NCBI GenBank assembly: GCA_016866755.1
Contig: VGLK01000004.1
Span: 1 to 64,000, forward strand
Direction: 5' to 3'
DNA: 64,000 nt
Source: Candidatus Saccharimonadota bacterium
Lineage (GTDB): Bacteria > Patescibacteriota > Saccharimonadia > Saccharimonadales > Saccharimonadaceae
Below, piece by piece: positions 25,518 to 34,463 of this stretch; position 1 is the stretch's first letter; each line of letters starts with the position of its first letter. The position numbers and the translations under genes were made by a program. The notes under the pieces are model-generated. The model was not told the origin of the DNA and ran no database searches. It was given only the letters and a program-made list of their open reading frames with translations.

Positions 25518-25644
25518 GCGATTCCCCGTCTAATTCAGTATAATCATAGCACAAACTCACCTTCTGCGTCTTTTGTAGTGCGTAATTAAAAGCTGAGTAA
25601 TTATTCTTACTACGCCACATTGCTACGCGCGCTATACTACCTTT

Positions 25645-26529
25645 ATGAAAATTGGCTATCCTGTTACAAATTTGGGTCTTGGGCACAAATCAACGCATAC
25701 GTTCCGTCTTGCATCTTTTTCGGAAGAATTATTCACTAAGGTCGTCAACCAAAACCTTGAATCCCTTAGGCAAACTTTAGAATGGAATGCAGCGCACGGA
25801 TTACTGTTTTACCGTATAAGTTCTGGGTTGATTCCTTTTGCCTCGCACGCCAACATGACTATTAACTGGCAACAAAAATTTAAAGAAGAATTTAAGCAAA
25901 TTGGTGAGTTTATCCGCAATAATAATTTTAGGATATCGCTTCATCCTGGCCAATATGTAGTGCTCAATTCACCCAGCCAAAGCGTTTACCTAAACAGTGT
26001 ACGCGAGCTAGAATATCACGCCGACATTCTAGACCTACTTGGCTTAGATTCGACGCATAAATTTCAGTTTCATATGGGCGGCGTGCATGGTGATAAAACA
26101 GCGAGTTTAAACCTGTTTGTTGAAAGGTACAAAGCCTTACCAGAAAAAGTCCGTCGCCGACTGGTTATTGAAAACGACGAACGCGTGGCCTGTTTAGATG
26201 ACTGCCTGCAAATAAATCGCGCTTGCGGGATTCCCGTATTGTTCGATACGCTTCATCATCAAATTTACAATACCGGCGAAACTCTTTTAAAAGGTCTGAC
26301 TCTTGCCATGGCAACATGGGATATCAAGCGTGACGGCACGCCAATGATTGATTTTTCGACTCAAAATGATGCAAAAAAATCTGGCGCACACGCCCTTACG
26401 CTAGACGTAGATAAGTTTAGAAGTTTTGCTAAAAGTCTTAAGCATCGCGACATTGATATTATGCTAGAGATTAAAAACAAAGAGGCAAGCGCACTTCAGG
26501 CGCAAATCGTTCTGTCGTCGCTAGCGTAA
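25645..26529 (+). CDS. uvsE: UV damage endonuclease UvsE
   Basis: A TIM-barrel, metal-dependent endonuclease that nicks DNA 5' of UV photoproducts and other lesions, starting repair without light. 294 aa, normal for UvsE/UVDE. Seen: GYPVTNLGLG at the start, LLFYRISSGLIP, SLHPGQYVVLNSP, FHMGGVHGDK, LVIENDE and VLFDTLHH, which carry the metal-ligand His, Glu and Asp residues. TATACT lies 6 nt before the ATG. Convergent 9-bp overlap with the Clp-like gene. Confidence 0.93.
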   Translation: MKIGYPVTNLGLGHKSTHTFRLASFSEELFTKVVNQNLESLRQTLEWNAAHGLLFYRISSGLIPFASHANMTINWQQKFKEEFKQIGEFIRNNNFRISLHPGQYVVLNSPSQSVYLNSVRELEYHADILDLLGLDSTHKFQFHMGGVHGDKTASLNLFVERYKALPEKVRRRLVIENDERVACLDDCLQINRACGIPVLFDTLHHQIYNTGETLLKGLTLAMATWDIKRDGTPMIDFSTQNDAKKSGAHALTLDVDKFRSFAKSLKHRDIDIMLEIKNKEASALQAQIVLSSLA

Positions 26530-28920
26530 CGCAAGCGTGCGTTCAACCTGCTCAGCACTTAATACTATTTGCGACCCCGGCTGAGCTTCACCCGATAACA
26601 TTTGTCGAGCAATCGTATTTTCAACCGCCCGCTGCACCATTCGACGCATTGGCCGAGCCCCTAGGCGCGGATCATAACCGGCGTCAACGAGCGCTTTTTT
26701 GGCAGCCTCTTCAAGTTGAATAGTAATACGTTGTGGCTCTAATGTTTTATTTATTCCCGCCAAAATTAAATCAACAACCTGCAACAACTCTAATTTATCA
26801 AGCGGTCTAAATATAACAATTTCATCGAATCGGTTTAAAAACTCCGGACGAAACTGGTTTGATTGAATAAGCTCATCGGTAAACTGCTGTTCAAATTGCT
26901 CAAGTTTATAGCCGCGTTCAATATATTCACGAATTCTATCGGCACCTGCGTTAGAGGTGGCAATAATAATTGCGTCTCTAAAACTTACCTCTTTGTTATT
27001 GATGTCGCGTAATACACCTTCGTCGAGTAGTTGTAGCAACGTAGTTAGCACCTGCGGGTGAGCCTTTTCAATTTCATCAAGCAGCACCACACTAAAAGGT
27101 TGTTTCATAATTTGCGCTGTCAGGCTCGAGCTATCTTGCGCGCCATCGGCTATGAGGCGAGTGACATCTTCAGGGCGAACATACTCGTTAAGATCAAGTC
27201 GGATAAGGCGTTCTTCACCGCCAAAATATACGTCGGCTAGTGCCTTTGAGAGTTCAGTTTTTCCAACACCAGTTGGACCCAAAAATAGGAACGTACCAAT
27301 TGGTCGGTTTTGATTACGAATACCCGACCGCGCCCTGCGCAGTGCATCGCTCACTACTTGTACGGCTCGTGTTTGATTTATCATTCGCCTGTGAATAAGA
27401 TCTTCAAGATTAAGCAACGTACTCTTTTCGTCGCTCGTCGAGGCAGCCCCAACCTTAATGTCCATTGTCTGTTCGATAGCTTGTTGAACCGAAGTCTTTG
27501 TAACAAAGCCGTCTTCGGCATAGGCGGCGGCTGTTTCAAGTAAACGTACCGCTCGGCCTGGCATAACCATATCGTGTAAATACCGCTCACTCAACCGATA
27601 CACCTCTTCTAACGCCTGATACATATAAGTGACTTTGCGCTGGTATTCATAAATAATTAATTGATCTTGAAGAATATCCATTGTTTCTTGCTGACTAGCG
27701 GGTTTTACCATAATTCTGTTGAGTGCCCCAGCGAGCGAAGAGTTACGCTGTGAAATTTGTAAAAATCGTTGTTCGTCCATGGCGAGTATAATGCGTAGTC
27801 TACCAGCCTCTAGGATTGGAAGAAGCAGATTAGACATATCAACCGAACCCACACCTTCCTCAAAAAACAGCTGAGCGTTATCTAAAAATACAATAACGTT
27901 TTTAGCCGAGTAAGCCTCGCCTAGCACTCGATTTACAAGATTTTCAAGCTCACCCCTGCCTGGTGCGCTCGAAATTAAAGCACTTGCGTCTAGAGTAAAT
28001 ATTTGTCGATACTTAAGGCTTGAGGGAATTTTGGCAACTGGATCAAGAATACGCTCGGCAAACACGCGTACTAACGTTGATTTTCCACTCCCCTGCCCGC
28101 CAATTAAGGCAATATTCTGGCGTCCACCATTGCTAAAAGTTGCTAGCATTTGATCCACTATCGAGTGGTGAGCCTCAAGATCAACCGTCAGTTGACCGGC
28201 GGCTATTTGTTCACTAATGTTTGTTCCGAATCTTTGCAGAGTAGGTACATACCCAAACGACCAATCCCGTGCCACACCGCCAGTTCGCTTTCTTCGCGAA
28301 TGGTGCTTAACCTTTTGCTGCACATCTTCGTACCACCGAATACCGCTATATAGCGCCTCAATATCGAGTGACATGTGCGCCAGTAAATCTTCGTGTCGAT
28401 CAAACAACTCAACGAGCGCCACGGCAAATACTGCAGCCGTAATTTGCTCCGTGTTTAACTTTTGTGCAATAGTGTGTGCCATTTTAGTTAATGCCGGTAA
28501 GTCTGCTGGATCTTTCGATGAAATATTAAGCAGCAAATTTGGAGTTACGCCAAACCGCGCCGACATAAACTGACCACTCAACACTCGTCCTACTTGCTCG
28601 GCAACTGCATACGGCGAAAGTGGCTTATGCGGCGATAATCTACCCAATAAACCAACTTCTATCTGCCCATCAAGAGTAGTAGTCGAATTATCTACGGCTA
28701 AATTACGTAAGCCGTATTTCTCACAAGCCAGCACCATAACTGGCAGTGCGGCCAACCCAATAAGCAACCAACCAGCGGCAAACGAAAGTAGCAAAAAATA
28801 AATTCCTCCGGCCACAAGCCCAATGGCTGCAAAAAGTAAACCAGCACGCACCCACCAATTTATCGCTACCGCTAAGCGAGCCGCGCCAGCACGCGAACTT
28901 TTAAGGTTTAGCTCATTCAT
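26521..28920 (-). CDS. Membrane-anchored double-AAA+ Clp/Hsp100-like ATPase
   Basis: 799 aa from the start at 28920 (MNELNLK). Two transmembrane helices lie near residues 25-65 in place of a Clp_N domain. The first AAA+ module has Walker A GGQGSGKST but a Walker B of VIVFLDNAQ, with Asn replacing the catalytic Glu. The second module is canonical: GPTGVGKTEL, VVLLDEIEKAH, RPEFLNRFDEI and the C-terminal ClpB-D2-small domain (GYDPRLGARPMRR). I see no ClpP-binding IGF-type loop. It is probably a membrane unfoldase or chaperone. The start overlaps the upstream membrane protein gene by 4 bp (ATGA), so they form one unit. Confidence 0.88.
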   Translation of the reverse strand: MNELNLKSSRAGAARLAVAINWWVRAGLLFAAIGLVAGGIYFLLLSFAAGWLLIGLAALPVMVLACEKYGLRNLAVDNSTTTLDGQIEVGLLGRLSPHKPLSPYAVAEQVGRVLSGQFMSARFGVTPNLLLNISSKDPADLPALTKMAHTIAQKLNTEQITAAVFAVALVELFDRHEDLLAHMSLDIEALYSGIRWYEDVQQKVKHHSRRKRTGGVARDWSFGYVPTLQRFGTNISEQIAAGQLTVDLEAHHSIVDQMLATFSNGGRQNIALIGGQGSGKSTLVRVFAERILDPVAKIPSSLKYRQIFTLDASALISSAPGRGELENLVNRVLGEAYSAKNVIVFLDNAQLFFEEGVGSVDMSNLLLPILEAGRLRIILAMDEQRFLQISQRNSSLAGALNRIMVKPASQQETMDILQDQLIIYEYQRKVTYMYQALEEVYRLSERYLHDMVMPGRAVRLLETAAAYAEDGFVTKTSVQQAIEQTMDIKVGAASTSDEKSTLLNLEDLIHRRMINQTRAVQVVSDALRRARSGIRNQNRPIGTFLFLGPTGVGKTELSKALADVYFGGEERLIRLDLNEYVRPEDVTRLIADGAQDSSSLTAQIMKQPFSVVLLDEIEKAHPQVLTTLLQLLDEGVLRDINNKEVSFRDAIIIATSNAGADRIREYIERGYKLEQFEQQFTDELIQSNQFRPEFLNRFDEIVIFRPLDKLELLQVVDLILAGINKTLEPQRITIQLEEAAKKALVDAGYDPRLGARPMRRMVQRAVENTIARQMLSGEAQPGSQIVLSAEQVERTLALR

Positions 28921-29291
28921 ACCAACCAGCCCCCAGCCGTAGCAACCACACCGGCAATCGGAAATACTGGCAGCAGCAACCAACCTATTAGCGCTACGGA
29001 AGCCAAAATCGATTGCAACACTACCCATACAATGCCAATAACAATTACAAACGACCTAAGCACTGCGCCAATTACCCGAGAAAACAACCTATCGGTGAAA
29101 GCCCGTAACTGCACCGGCAAAGGTCCGCGCACTCGTCCGGCAGAAATCTGTTTATATGGAGAAAAAAGAGTTCTTAAAAGAAGCGAAATAGAAAAATAAT
29201 CAAGAGTCGCGCCGAGACGCTCGAGCTGCAGCCGAAACTGCGTACGCAAACCTCCGCTATACCACCAAGAAAGCATGCTAAAAATATACAT
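28917..29291 (-). CDS. Small membrane protein coupled to the Clp-like ATPase
   Basis: A 124-aa protein of unknown function. A soluble N-terminal half contains RTLFSPYKQISAGR, and two hydrophobic segments (about residues 76-97 and 98-122) end the protein. Its stop overlaps the ATPase start (ATGA), strongly implying a joint complex in the membrane. An in-frame internal ATG (MLSWWYSGG) could be the real start. Confidence 0.7.
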   Translation of the reverse strand: MYIFSMLSWWYSGGLRTQFRLQLERLGATLDYFSISLLLRTLFSPYKQISAGRVRGPLPVQLRAFTDRLFSRVIGAVLRSFVIVIGIVWVVLQSILASVALIGWLLLPVFPIAGVVATAGGWLV

Positions 29292-29341
29292 AACCGCTTT
29301 TATTGTACCCTAGTCTTGTTCTATGCGCTATAATAGAACGC

Positions 29342-30613
29342 ATGATTCGGCGAATAAGCACCCCTCTTGGAAAAGGCATAAAAACTATCAGCAAACTACG
29401 CGGCGGTGGCTCGGCGCTACCAGGCTTAGTTGTCGAGAAAATCGATCCAGATTTTTTACGACGCACCCTTTCACAATTACCTAAAGGTGTGGTGTTAATA
29501 TCTGGTACAAATGGTAAAACCACTACCACAAAAATGGTTGTCGAACTACTCGAATCTCAAGGATTAAAAGTGCTCACCAACCGCTCTGGCAGCAACTTTG
29601 TGCGCGGCGTTATTGCCTCGCTACTTGAAAGTGTCGATATCCACGGTAAGCTTAACGCCGACATTGCCGTCTTAGAATTAGATGAAGCTCATGCGGTTCA
29701 TTTTGTAAAACAAGTCGCTCCAACTTACAGTTTGCTACTTAACGTTATGCGCGACCAACTCGATAGATTTGGCGAAATTGACTACACTGCCGGTTTACTA
29801 ACAAAAATTGCCCAAGCCACCACTGGGGCCGTGGTGCTTAACCGGGAAGATCAGCGCGTACGAAACATCGCATCACTAACCTCTAGTTCTCAACCGCCAA
29901 CATTTTTTGGATTGAGCGATGCTACACGTTCGCTTTTTCCAGATGACGATTCGCTTCGTAAACCCTCGCTTAGCGCCGAACCTTTGCCGCCCGCCTATGT
30001 CACCCTCGATGCGCTACACGGTCAAACTGCTACATTTTCAATTGGTACGCAGGTTCATACTCTTAATTTAAGATTAAGTGGTCTATATAATATTTACAAC
30101 GCCGCAGCCGCACTCGCATTGGTAAGTAAAATTTGTAACGAAACTATTAAAACAGACGCACTCCTCTCTACGCTTTCCCAAATAACACCTGCCTTTGGCC
30201 GCGGCGAAACGTTTAGTGTAGACGGCCAGCCGCTCGAACTTGTGCTTGTTAAAAACCCCAGTGGCTTTCGCCTTGGCCTCAGCTCGTTTAACGCTAAAAA
30301 TACCGCAACTATGATTGCCGTTAACGATAACTACGCCGACGGTCGCGACATGAGTTGGCTATGGGACGTGGAATTTAACAGCCTGCGCGAAGACGGCGTA
30401 GCCTGCGTGAGCGGTATTCGAGCCTACGACATGGCCCTACGACTGCAATACGACGAAGTAGAGATCGGGCATGTGTCAACCGAACTGGAAAAAAGTTTGC
30501 GCCACTTTATACGTAGTAATTCTGGTACGCCAAAACGTATTTATTGTACCTACACCGCTATGCTTCAGTTACGACGCGAGCTGGCTAAGTTTACGAAAGT
30601 TGAGGCTATATAA
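29342..30613 (+). CDS. murT: Mur-ligase-like subunit of lipid II isoglutaminyl synthase MurT
   Basis: With GatD it amidates the D-Glu of lipid II stem peptides. The ATG at 29342 is chosen since TATAAT lies only 7 nt upstream (leaderless). 423 aa. Mur-ligase P-loop GTNGKTTTTKMV, VLELDEAHAVHFV, NVMRDQLDRFGE and LSGLYNIYNAAAAL are present, and a C-terminal DUF1727-type domain begins near RGETFSVDG. The Cys4 zinc ribbon found in Firmicute/Actinobacterial MurT between the two halves is absent. The stop overlaps gatD (TAATG). Confidence 0.88.
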   Translation: MIRRISTPLGKGIKTISKLRGGGSALPGLVVEKIDPDFLRRTLSQLPKGVVLISGTNGKTTTTKMVVELLESQGLKVLTNRSGSNFVRGVIASLLESVDIHGKLNADIAVLELDEAHAVHFVKQVAPTYSLLLNVMRDQLDRFGEIDYTAGLLTKIAQATTGAVVLNREDQRVRNIASLTSSSQPPTFFGLSDATRSLFPDDDSLRKPSLSAEPLPPAYVTLDALHGQTATFSIGTQVHTLNLRLSGLYNIYNAAAALALVSKICNETIKTDALLSTLSQITPAFGRGETFSVDGQPLELVLVKNPSGFRLGLSSFNAKNTATMIAVNDNYADGRDMSWLWDVEFNSLREDGVACVSGIRAYDMALRLQYDEVEIGHVSTELEKSLRHFIRSNSGTPKRIYCTYTAMLQLRRELAKFTKVEAI

Positions 30614-31332
30614 TGAAAAAGTCACTTACACTAGTACAACTATACCCACGAGATATGAATATTTACGGCGACACAGGCAACGTGCTAGTGGTTCAAAAAC
30701 GCGCCGAATGGCACGGTTACGACGTTAACGTTATCGACTATAACCCCGAAGATGCTTTTCCGAGCGAAGTAGATATTGTTATTGGCGGCGGTGGACAAGA
30801 CAGCGGACAGATTAAAATTCAACAAGACCTACAAGCGCTAGCGCCTACCCTAAAAACGCTCGCCAATAACGGCACACCCATGCTCATGGTTTGCGGCCTT
30901 TACCAACTATTTGGTAAGTTTTTTAAAACAGCCGGTGGCGAAATTATTCCCGGCATTAACATTATGGATCACGAAACGCACGCCGGGCCAACGCGACTTA
31001 TTGGCAACATTGTAACAAAAAGCCAGCAATTTGGAGACATAATTGGGTACGAAAATCATAGCGGACAAACATTTTTGTCAAAGGGTCTTGCTGCACTTGG
31101 GCAGGTAATTAAGGGCGCCGGTAATAACGGACAAGATGCAAGCGAGGGCGCTCAATACAATAATGTAATTGGCACGTATCTTCACGGTTCATTGCTACCT
31201 AAAAATCCGCAAATTGCCGATTTTCTTATTGAGCAAGCGGCTATAAACAAATACGGCGAGTTTACGCCAAGCGTAATTGACGACCGGTTTGCCACTGCAG
31301 CCCGCAAAGTTGCAATTAGTCGGTCTCGTTAA
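30613..31332 (+). CDS. gatD: Glutamine amidotransferase subunit GatD
   Basis: A 239-aa class I-type glutaminase (CobB/CobQ-like) that supplies ammonia to MurT. Nucleophile Cys94 in MLMVCGLYQLFG, catalytic His191 in IGTYLHGSLLP, and the oxyanion region IGGGGQDSGQ near residue 57. Translationally coupled to murT by a one-base overlap. Amidated lipid II fits with the class A PBP and other wall genes here. The 3' end overlaps the convergent NUDIX gene by 4 bp. Confidence 0.9.
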   Translation: MKKSLTLVQLYPRDMNIYGDTGNVLVVQKRAEWHGYDVNVIDYNPEDAFPSEVDIVIGGGGQDSGQIKIQQDLQALAPTLKTLANNGTPMLMVCGLYQLFGKFFKTAGGEIIPGINIMDHETHAGPTRLIGNIVTKSQQFGDIIGYENHSGQTFLSKGLAALGQVIKGAGNNGQDASEGAQYNNVIGTYLHGSLLPKNPQIADFLIEQAAINKYGEFTPSVIDDRFATAARKVAISRSR

Positions 31333-31727
31333 ACTGCCCTACTAGCAGCTCTCATAACAAAACTACTATAATCACCAATATCTACGCTACCGTCGGCAAT
31401 CTGACTAAGCTCCACCCATGAAATACTCGTAACCTCTTCTGGCTGAAGAGTAAATTTAGTCGATTCGTCAATATAACCCATAAATCCTAAAACTAACTTT
31501 TTACCCGGTCGTAGCCAAAAATCAGTTCGTATAAGTCGCGTATCCGTAAGCCCAATTTCTTCCGCAAGTTCTCGCCGCACCGCAACATCTGGTGTTTCGT
31601 CCGCCTCCATATGCCCGCCCGGTAAACCAAACTTCCCCGGAGCTAACTCTACTATAACTACTTTAGTGCGCGATGGATTAAAGAGCGCCGCCTTACAAGA
31701 GACAGGCATAGTATAACGTTCTGACAT
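31329..31727 (-). CDS. NUDIX hydrolase, MutT-like
   Basis: A 132-aa compact NUDIX protein. Box GGHMEADETPDVAVRRELAE followed by EIGL matches the GX5EX7REUXEEXGU pattern. Small size suggests nucleotide-pool cleaning, but the substrate cannot be read. It begins 1 bp after the peroxiredoxin stop codon, so the two form an operon, perhaps linked to oxidative stress. Confidence 0.85.
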   Translation of the reverse strand: MSERYTMPVSCKAALFNPSRTKVVIVELAPGKFGLPGGHMEADETPDVAVRRELAEEIGLTDTRLIRTDFWLRPGKKLVLGFMGYIDESTKFTLQPEEVTSISWVELSQIADGSVDIGDYSSFVMRAASRAV

Positions 31728-31728
31728 A

Positions 31729-32193
31729 TTAACCCTGTGCGGCCTGTAGCTCTTTCAAAGCCTCTACAACTTTTTCACCATAGCCAAGCGGAATAGCTTT
31801 GCTAAACACTTTTACAATTTGCCCTTTAGGATTGATAATAAATGTTTTACGCAAAATACCTTCGCGACCAAATTGCTTTTTGCCCCATGCGCCATATGCA
31901 CGAATTACTTCGCCCTCCTTGTCACTTAATAACGTAAAATTAAGATTATATTTTTGCTTAAACGCTTCGTGCGCGGCAATATCGTCTTTCGACACGCCAA
32001 TTACCTGAGCGCCCAGCTTGGTCAGCTCATCACGACTGTCGCGCAAACTACAGGCCTGCGCCGTACAGCCTGGCGTGTTATCTTTAGGGTAAAAGTACAG
32101 CACCACCCATTTACCAAAATAGTTACTCAAACTTACAGTTGTCTTGTCTGTTGCTTGCAGTGAAAAATCTGGTGCAGGAAATGGTACATTCAT
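31729..32193 (-). CDS. bcp: Thiol peroxidase of the Bcp/PrxQ group
   Basis: A 154-aa cytosolic peroxiredoxin that reduces H2O2 and organic hydroperoxides. Peroxidatic Cys43 and resolving Cys48 in DNTPGCTAQACSLRD have the five-residue spacing of Bcp proteins. TATACT lies 7 nt before the ATG (leaderless). Upstream of, and cotranscribed with, a NUDIX gene. Confidence 0.93.
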   Translation of the reverse strand: MNVPFPAPDFSLQATDKTTVSLSNYFGKWVVLYFYPKDNTPGCTAQACSLRDSRDELTKLGAQVIGVSKDDIAAHEAFKQKYNLNFTLLSDKEGEVIRAYGAWGKKQFGREGILRKTFIINPKGQIVKVFSKAIPLGYGEKVVEALKELQAAQG

Positions 32194-32261
32194 ATCTCTT
32201 AGTATACTATTATTTTAGCGCTAAATGGCTAGCATTTTTGCAATTTATAGGGTACAATATT

Positions 32262-33995
32262 TCATGAATCACCTATCGGGGTGTGGCGCAGTTGATAGCG
32301 CGCTCGGTTTGGGACCGAGAGGTCGAAGGTTTGAGTCCTTTCACCCCGACCACATGAGAAATCATCGTTTTTTAGGAACCCTTCCCAGGGTTCCTTTAGT
32401 TTATACTCGATCTCCCACCTCTGTTCTGAGGTCTTTCCGCGGTCGTAAATTACAAAGTTCGAGAAGAATTCACGGCCTATTTTATCCAGTTGCTCGAGCG
32501 TAGGCTGCGACCCCAGTAAATCAGGTACTTTCTGCATAAGTTCGAGATATTCTGGATAGGTTTTTCGTGACCCCTTTAAAGCATCTCGCTTCGCTACAAG
32601 ATCCCGCCTGTCCTTAGACCACTTCTCTATATGCTCCTCATATACCTTCAGATCCTCGACATAGTAGCGAGCCATCTCCTTGTTGTGCTTTATCACATCC
32701 TTTGTTTCGGCTAGGCCTCTTTTCTCGTTAGCAATCTTGGCTGTTAGCCTGTTAATCTCCGAAGTGCACATGGATCGAGCCAGCGAAACCTGCGCCATAT
32801 AGTCAGTAACGTATTTTTCATAGTTCGACTTTGTCGTGAAGCTATAGGTATCAAAAAAGTCCTGCAAGAAGGTCACTATCACAGATGGCTTCACGCTAAC
32901 CTTCTTGAAGACACACCCTTCGGTCGCGCAAAAGTAGTAGTAATAACGAGTTCCATCCTTCTTGACTGTAATACTTGAATGCATAGCCCTATTGCAGCCA
33001 CTGCATAAAACCATCCCACGCCACAGATCAGCCTGCACCTTGCGCTTTGTGTGTCGAGTTCGATTTGCTAGCACCAACTTGCCACTCGATGCCTTTTCTA
33101 AGTCAGATATCTTGTTGATACGCATAAAATCGGCCATCTCGACGGCCGGCGTAAATGAATATGATTCACTTAAAACAGCGCGAGCGTCTCCGTACCACAA
33201 TACTCCGCAGTAAACCGGGTCGCTCATTAGTTTTGAAACACGCTGCTTATTCCATACGTACTCTTGATGTTCGCCGCTCCTGACGTGCTTCGTGTAGCCC
33301 TGCGCGTTTAAATAGTTCGCGATGTCTTCAAGCCTCGCATTCTCGAGCCTCATCTTGAATGCTTCCTGTATTAGCGTGAAGTTATTGTCATCTGGGAATA
33401 GCCTGCCGTCAGATTGAAGAACGTATCCATGCTTAAATTTACCCAGAAAGATGCCGTCTTCGGTACGTCGATTGTTGCCGCGGGTAACAGACTCACTTAA
33501 ATGCTCCGAGTATTGCTTAGAGAGTACGAATGATATACCTAAAAGCATTTTGCCGGTCGGGGTATTGTCAAATACGGAAGTAGCAAATTGCAAATCTTTG
33601 ATCATAAAACGATCAAGCATGTCGATAATCTCACCAGCCTCTTTCATATTTCTAGCTAGCCGATCGGGATGCCAAGCTATGATGCCATCGATCTTGTCGT
33701 CACGCAGATCCTGCAGCATCTGCGTAAACTTTGGCCTAATATTCGGCTCCTTGGCACTACCACTCTCCTCGATAATAGCTACCGGCTTCGGTAGACCTCG
33801 AGCCTCCGCCTGATCGATGCAGATCTTTACCTGGTCGTCTATCGACTTTTCCTGACGATCTTCGTTGAGTGTCGACTTGCGCGCATAAACGACATATCGA
33901 AGTGTCGAGCGGTCTATTTGCCGCAACGCAAAAGAGCTACTTTGTGAGTCGATAAAGTTTAGTAGTTCATCCTGTGCTTGCTGGTTGGTATCCAT
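32262..33995 (-). CDS. Large serine recombinase (integrase)
   Basis: A 577-aa site-specific recombinase. Residues 33-180 form the resolvase domain with nucleophile Ser41 (YARKST) and the arginine motif AWHPDRLARNM. A recombinase domain and zinc ribbon (CSGCNRAMH and CATEGC, about 335-365) follow, then a coiled-coil region (about 405-475). The last ~25 residues, starting near CGRGERTQ, are encoded by the antisense strand of tRNA-Pro, so the C-terminus must change when the element excises. TATAAT lies 8 nt before the ATG. Confidence 0.93.
   Translation of the reverse strand: MDTNQQAQDELLNFIDSQSSSFALRQIDRSTLRYVVYARKSTLNEDRQEKSIDDQVKICIDQAEARGLPKPVAIIEESGSAKEPNIRPKFTQMLQDLRDDKIDGIIAWHPDRLARNMKEAGEIIDMLDRFMIKDLQFATSVFDNTPTGKMLLGISFVLSKQYSEHLSESVTRGNNRRTEDGIFLGKFKHGYVLQSDGRLFPDDNNFTLIQEAFKMRLENARLEDIANYLNAQGYTKHVRSGEHQEYVWNKQRVSKLMSDPVYCGVLWYGDARAVLSESYSFTPAVEMADFMRINKISDLEKASSGKLVLANRTRHTKRKVQADLWRGMVLCSGCNRAMHSSITVKKDGTRYYYYFCATEGCVFKKVSVKPSVIVTFLQDFFDTYSFTTKSNYEKYVTDYMAQVSLARSMCTSEINRLTAKIANEKRGLAETKDVIKHNKEMARYYVEDLKVYEEHIEKWSKDRRDLVAKRDALKGSRKTYPEYLELMQKVPDLLGSQPTLEQLDKIGREFFSNFVIYDRGKTSEQRWEIEYKLKEPWEGFLKNDDFSCGRGERTQTFDLSVPNRARYQLRHTPIGDS
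32277..32352 (+). tRNA. tRNA-Pro(TGG), integration site of the element
   Basis: Acceptor CGGGGTG/CACCCCG, anticodon loop TTTGGGA (TGG), encoded CCA. The serine recombinase reading frame runs antisense through the whole gene, which identifies this tRNA as the left attachment site. Confidence 0.95.
32374..32400. terminator. Terminator for tRNA-Pro located inside the recombinase gene
   Basis: AGGAACCCT at 32374-32382 pairs with AGGGTTCCT at 32387-32395 across a 4-nt loop, followed by TTAGTTT. It lies within the C-terminal codons of the recombinase on the opposite strand. Confidence 0.75.
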
Positions 33996-34116
33996 CTCTC
34001 TACATTATAGCTTGAACCCCTTGAAATCGATGGCGTCTTGACGGTGCCTAGTCCAACATAGACAGGGGTAGCTTGCACGCATGTGAGTGTCGCTTTTCAT
34101 CCAATATGACGCATGG

Positions 34117-34179
34117 CAGGACATTTGCTATCAGAGGTGGCTAGTATCGCAATGTCCTGTTGTGTCACGTGTGGTGACA
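34117..34179. terminator. Two inverted repeats between recombinase and acidic protein genes
   Basis: CAGGACATTTGC at 34117-34128 pairs with GCAATGTCCTG at 34149-34159. A second repeat, TGTCAC at 34163-34168 and GTGACA at 34174-34179, sits directly after the acidic-protein stop codon. They may terminate that gene or be operators for the recombinase promoter. Confidence 0.5.
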
Positions 34180-34180
34180 T

Positions 34181-34417
34181 TTAGTCGACTAACTTACCGC
34201 CTTTTGTGTAACCATTAGTCTTTGATAGGTAGTAGCGAGAACCGTCTTTACCGACAGTCACCTGCACGTCGTCCAACCGTATGACATTTCCCTCGGTGTC
34301 GATAGCCGTAACACCAGACTTCCCGCTCGAAGGGTGTTCACCTGACCGACCTTTAATCTCGGCATCCATAGACTCAATAATATCTAGTGCGTCCGCCATA
34401 TTAGTGTCCTCATCCAT
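34181..34417 (-). CDS. Small acidic hypothetical protein
   Basis: Unrecognised 78-aa protein. The start at 34417 is fixed by TATAAT 6 nt upstream (34424-34429). The N-terminal half is acidic and helical (ADALDIIESMDAEIKG); the C-terminal half looks like a small beta fold (VTAIDTEGNVIRLDDVQVTV). It lies between the recombinase and the structured RNA, which is transcribed in the opposite direction. It could be an excision or regulatory protein of the element, but there is no direct evidence. Confidence 0.55.
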   Translation of the reverse strand: MDEDTNMADALDIIESMDAEIKGRSGEHPSSGKSGVTAIDTEGNVIRLDDVQVTVGKDGSRYYLSKTNGYTKGGKLVD

Positions 34418-34463
34418 ACTCAAATTATAACCCAGTAGAGTATTTGAATGGTATGATAAGAAG

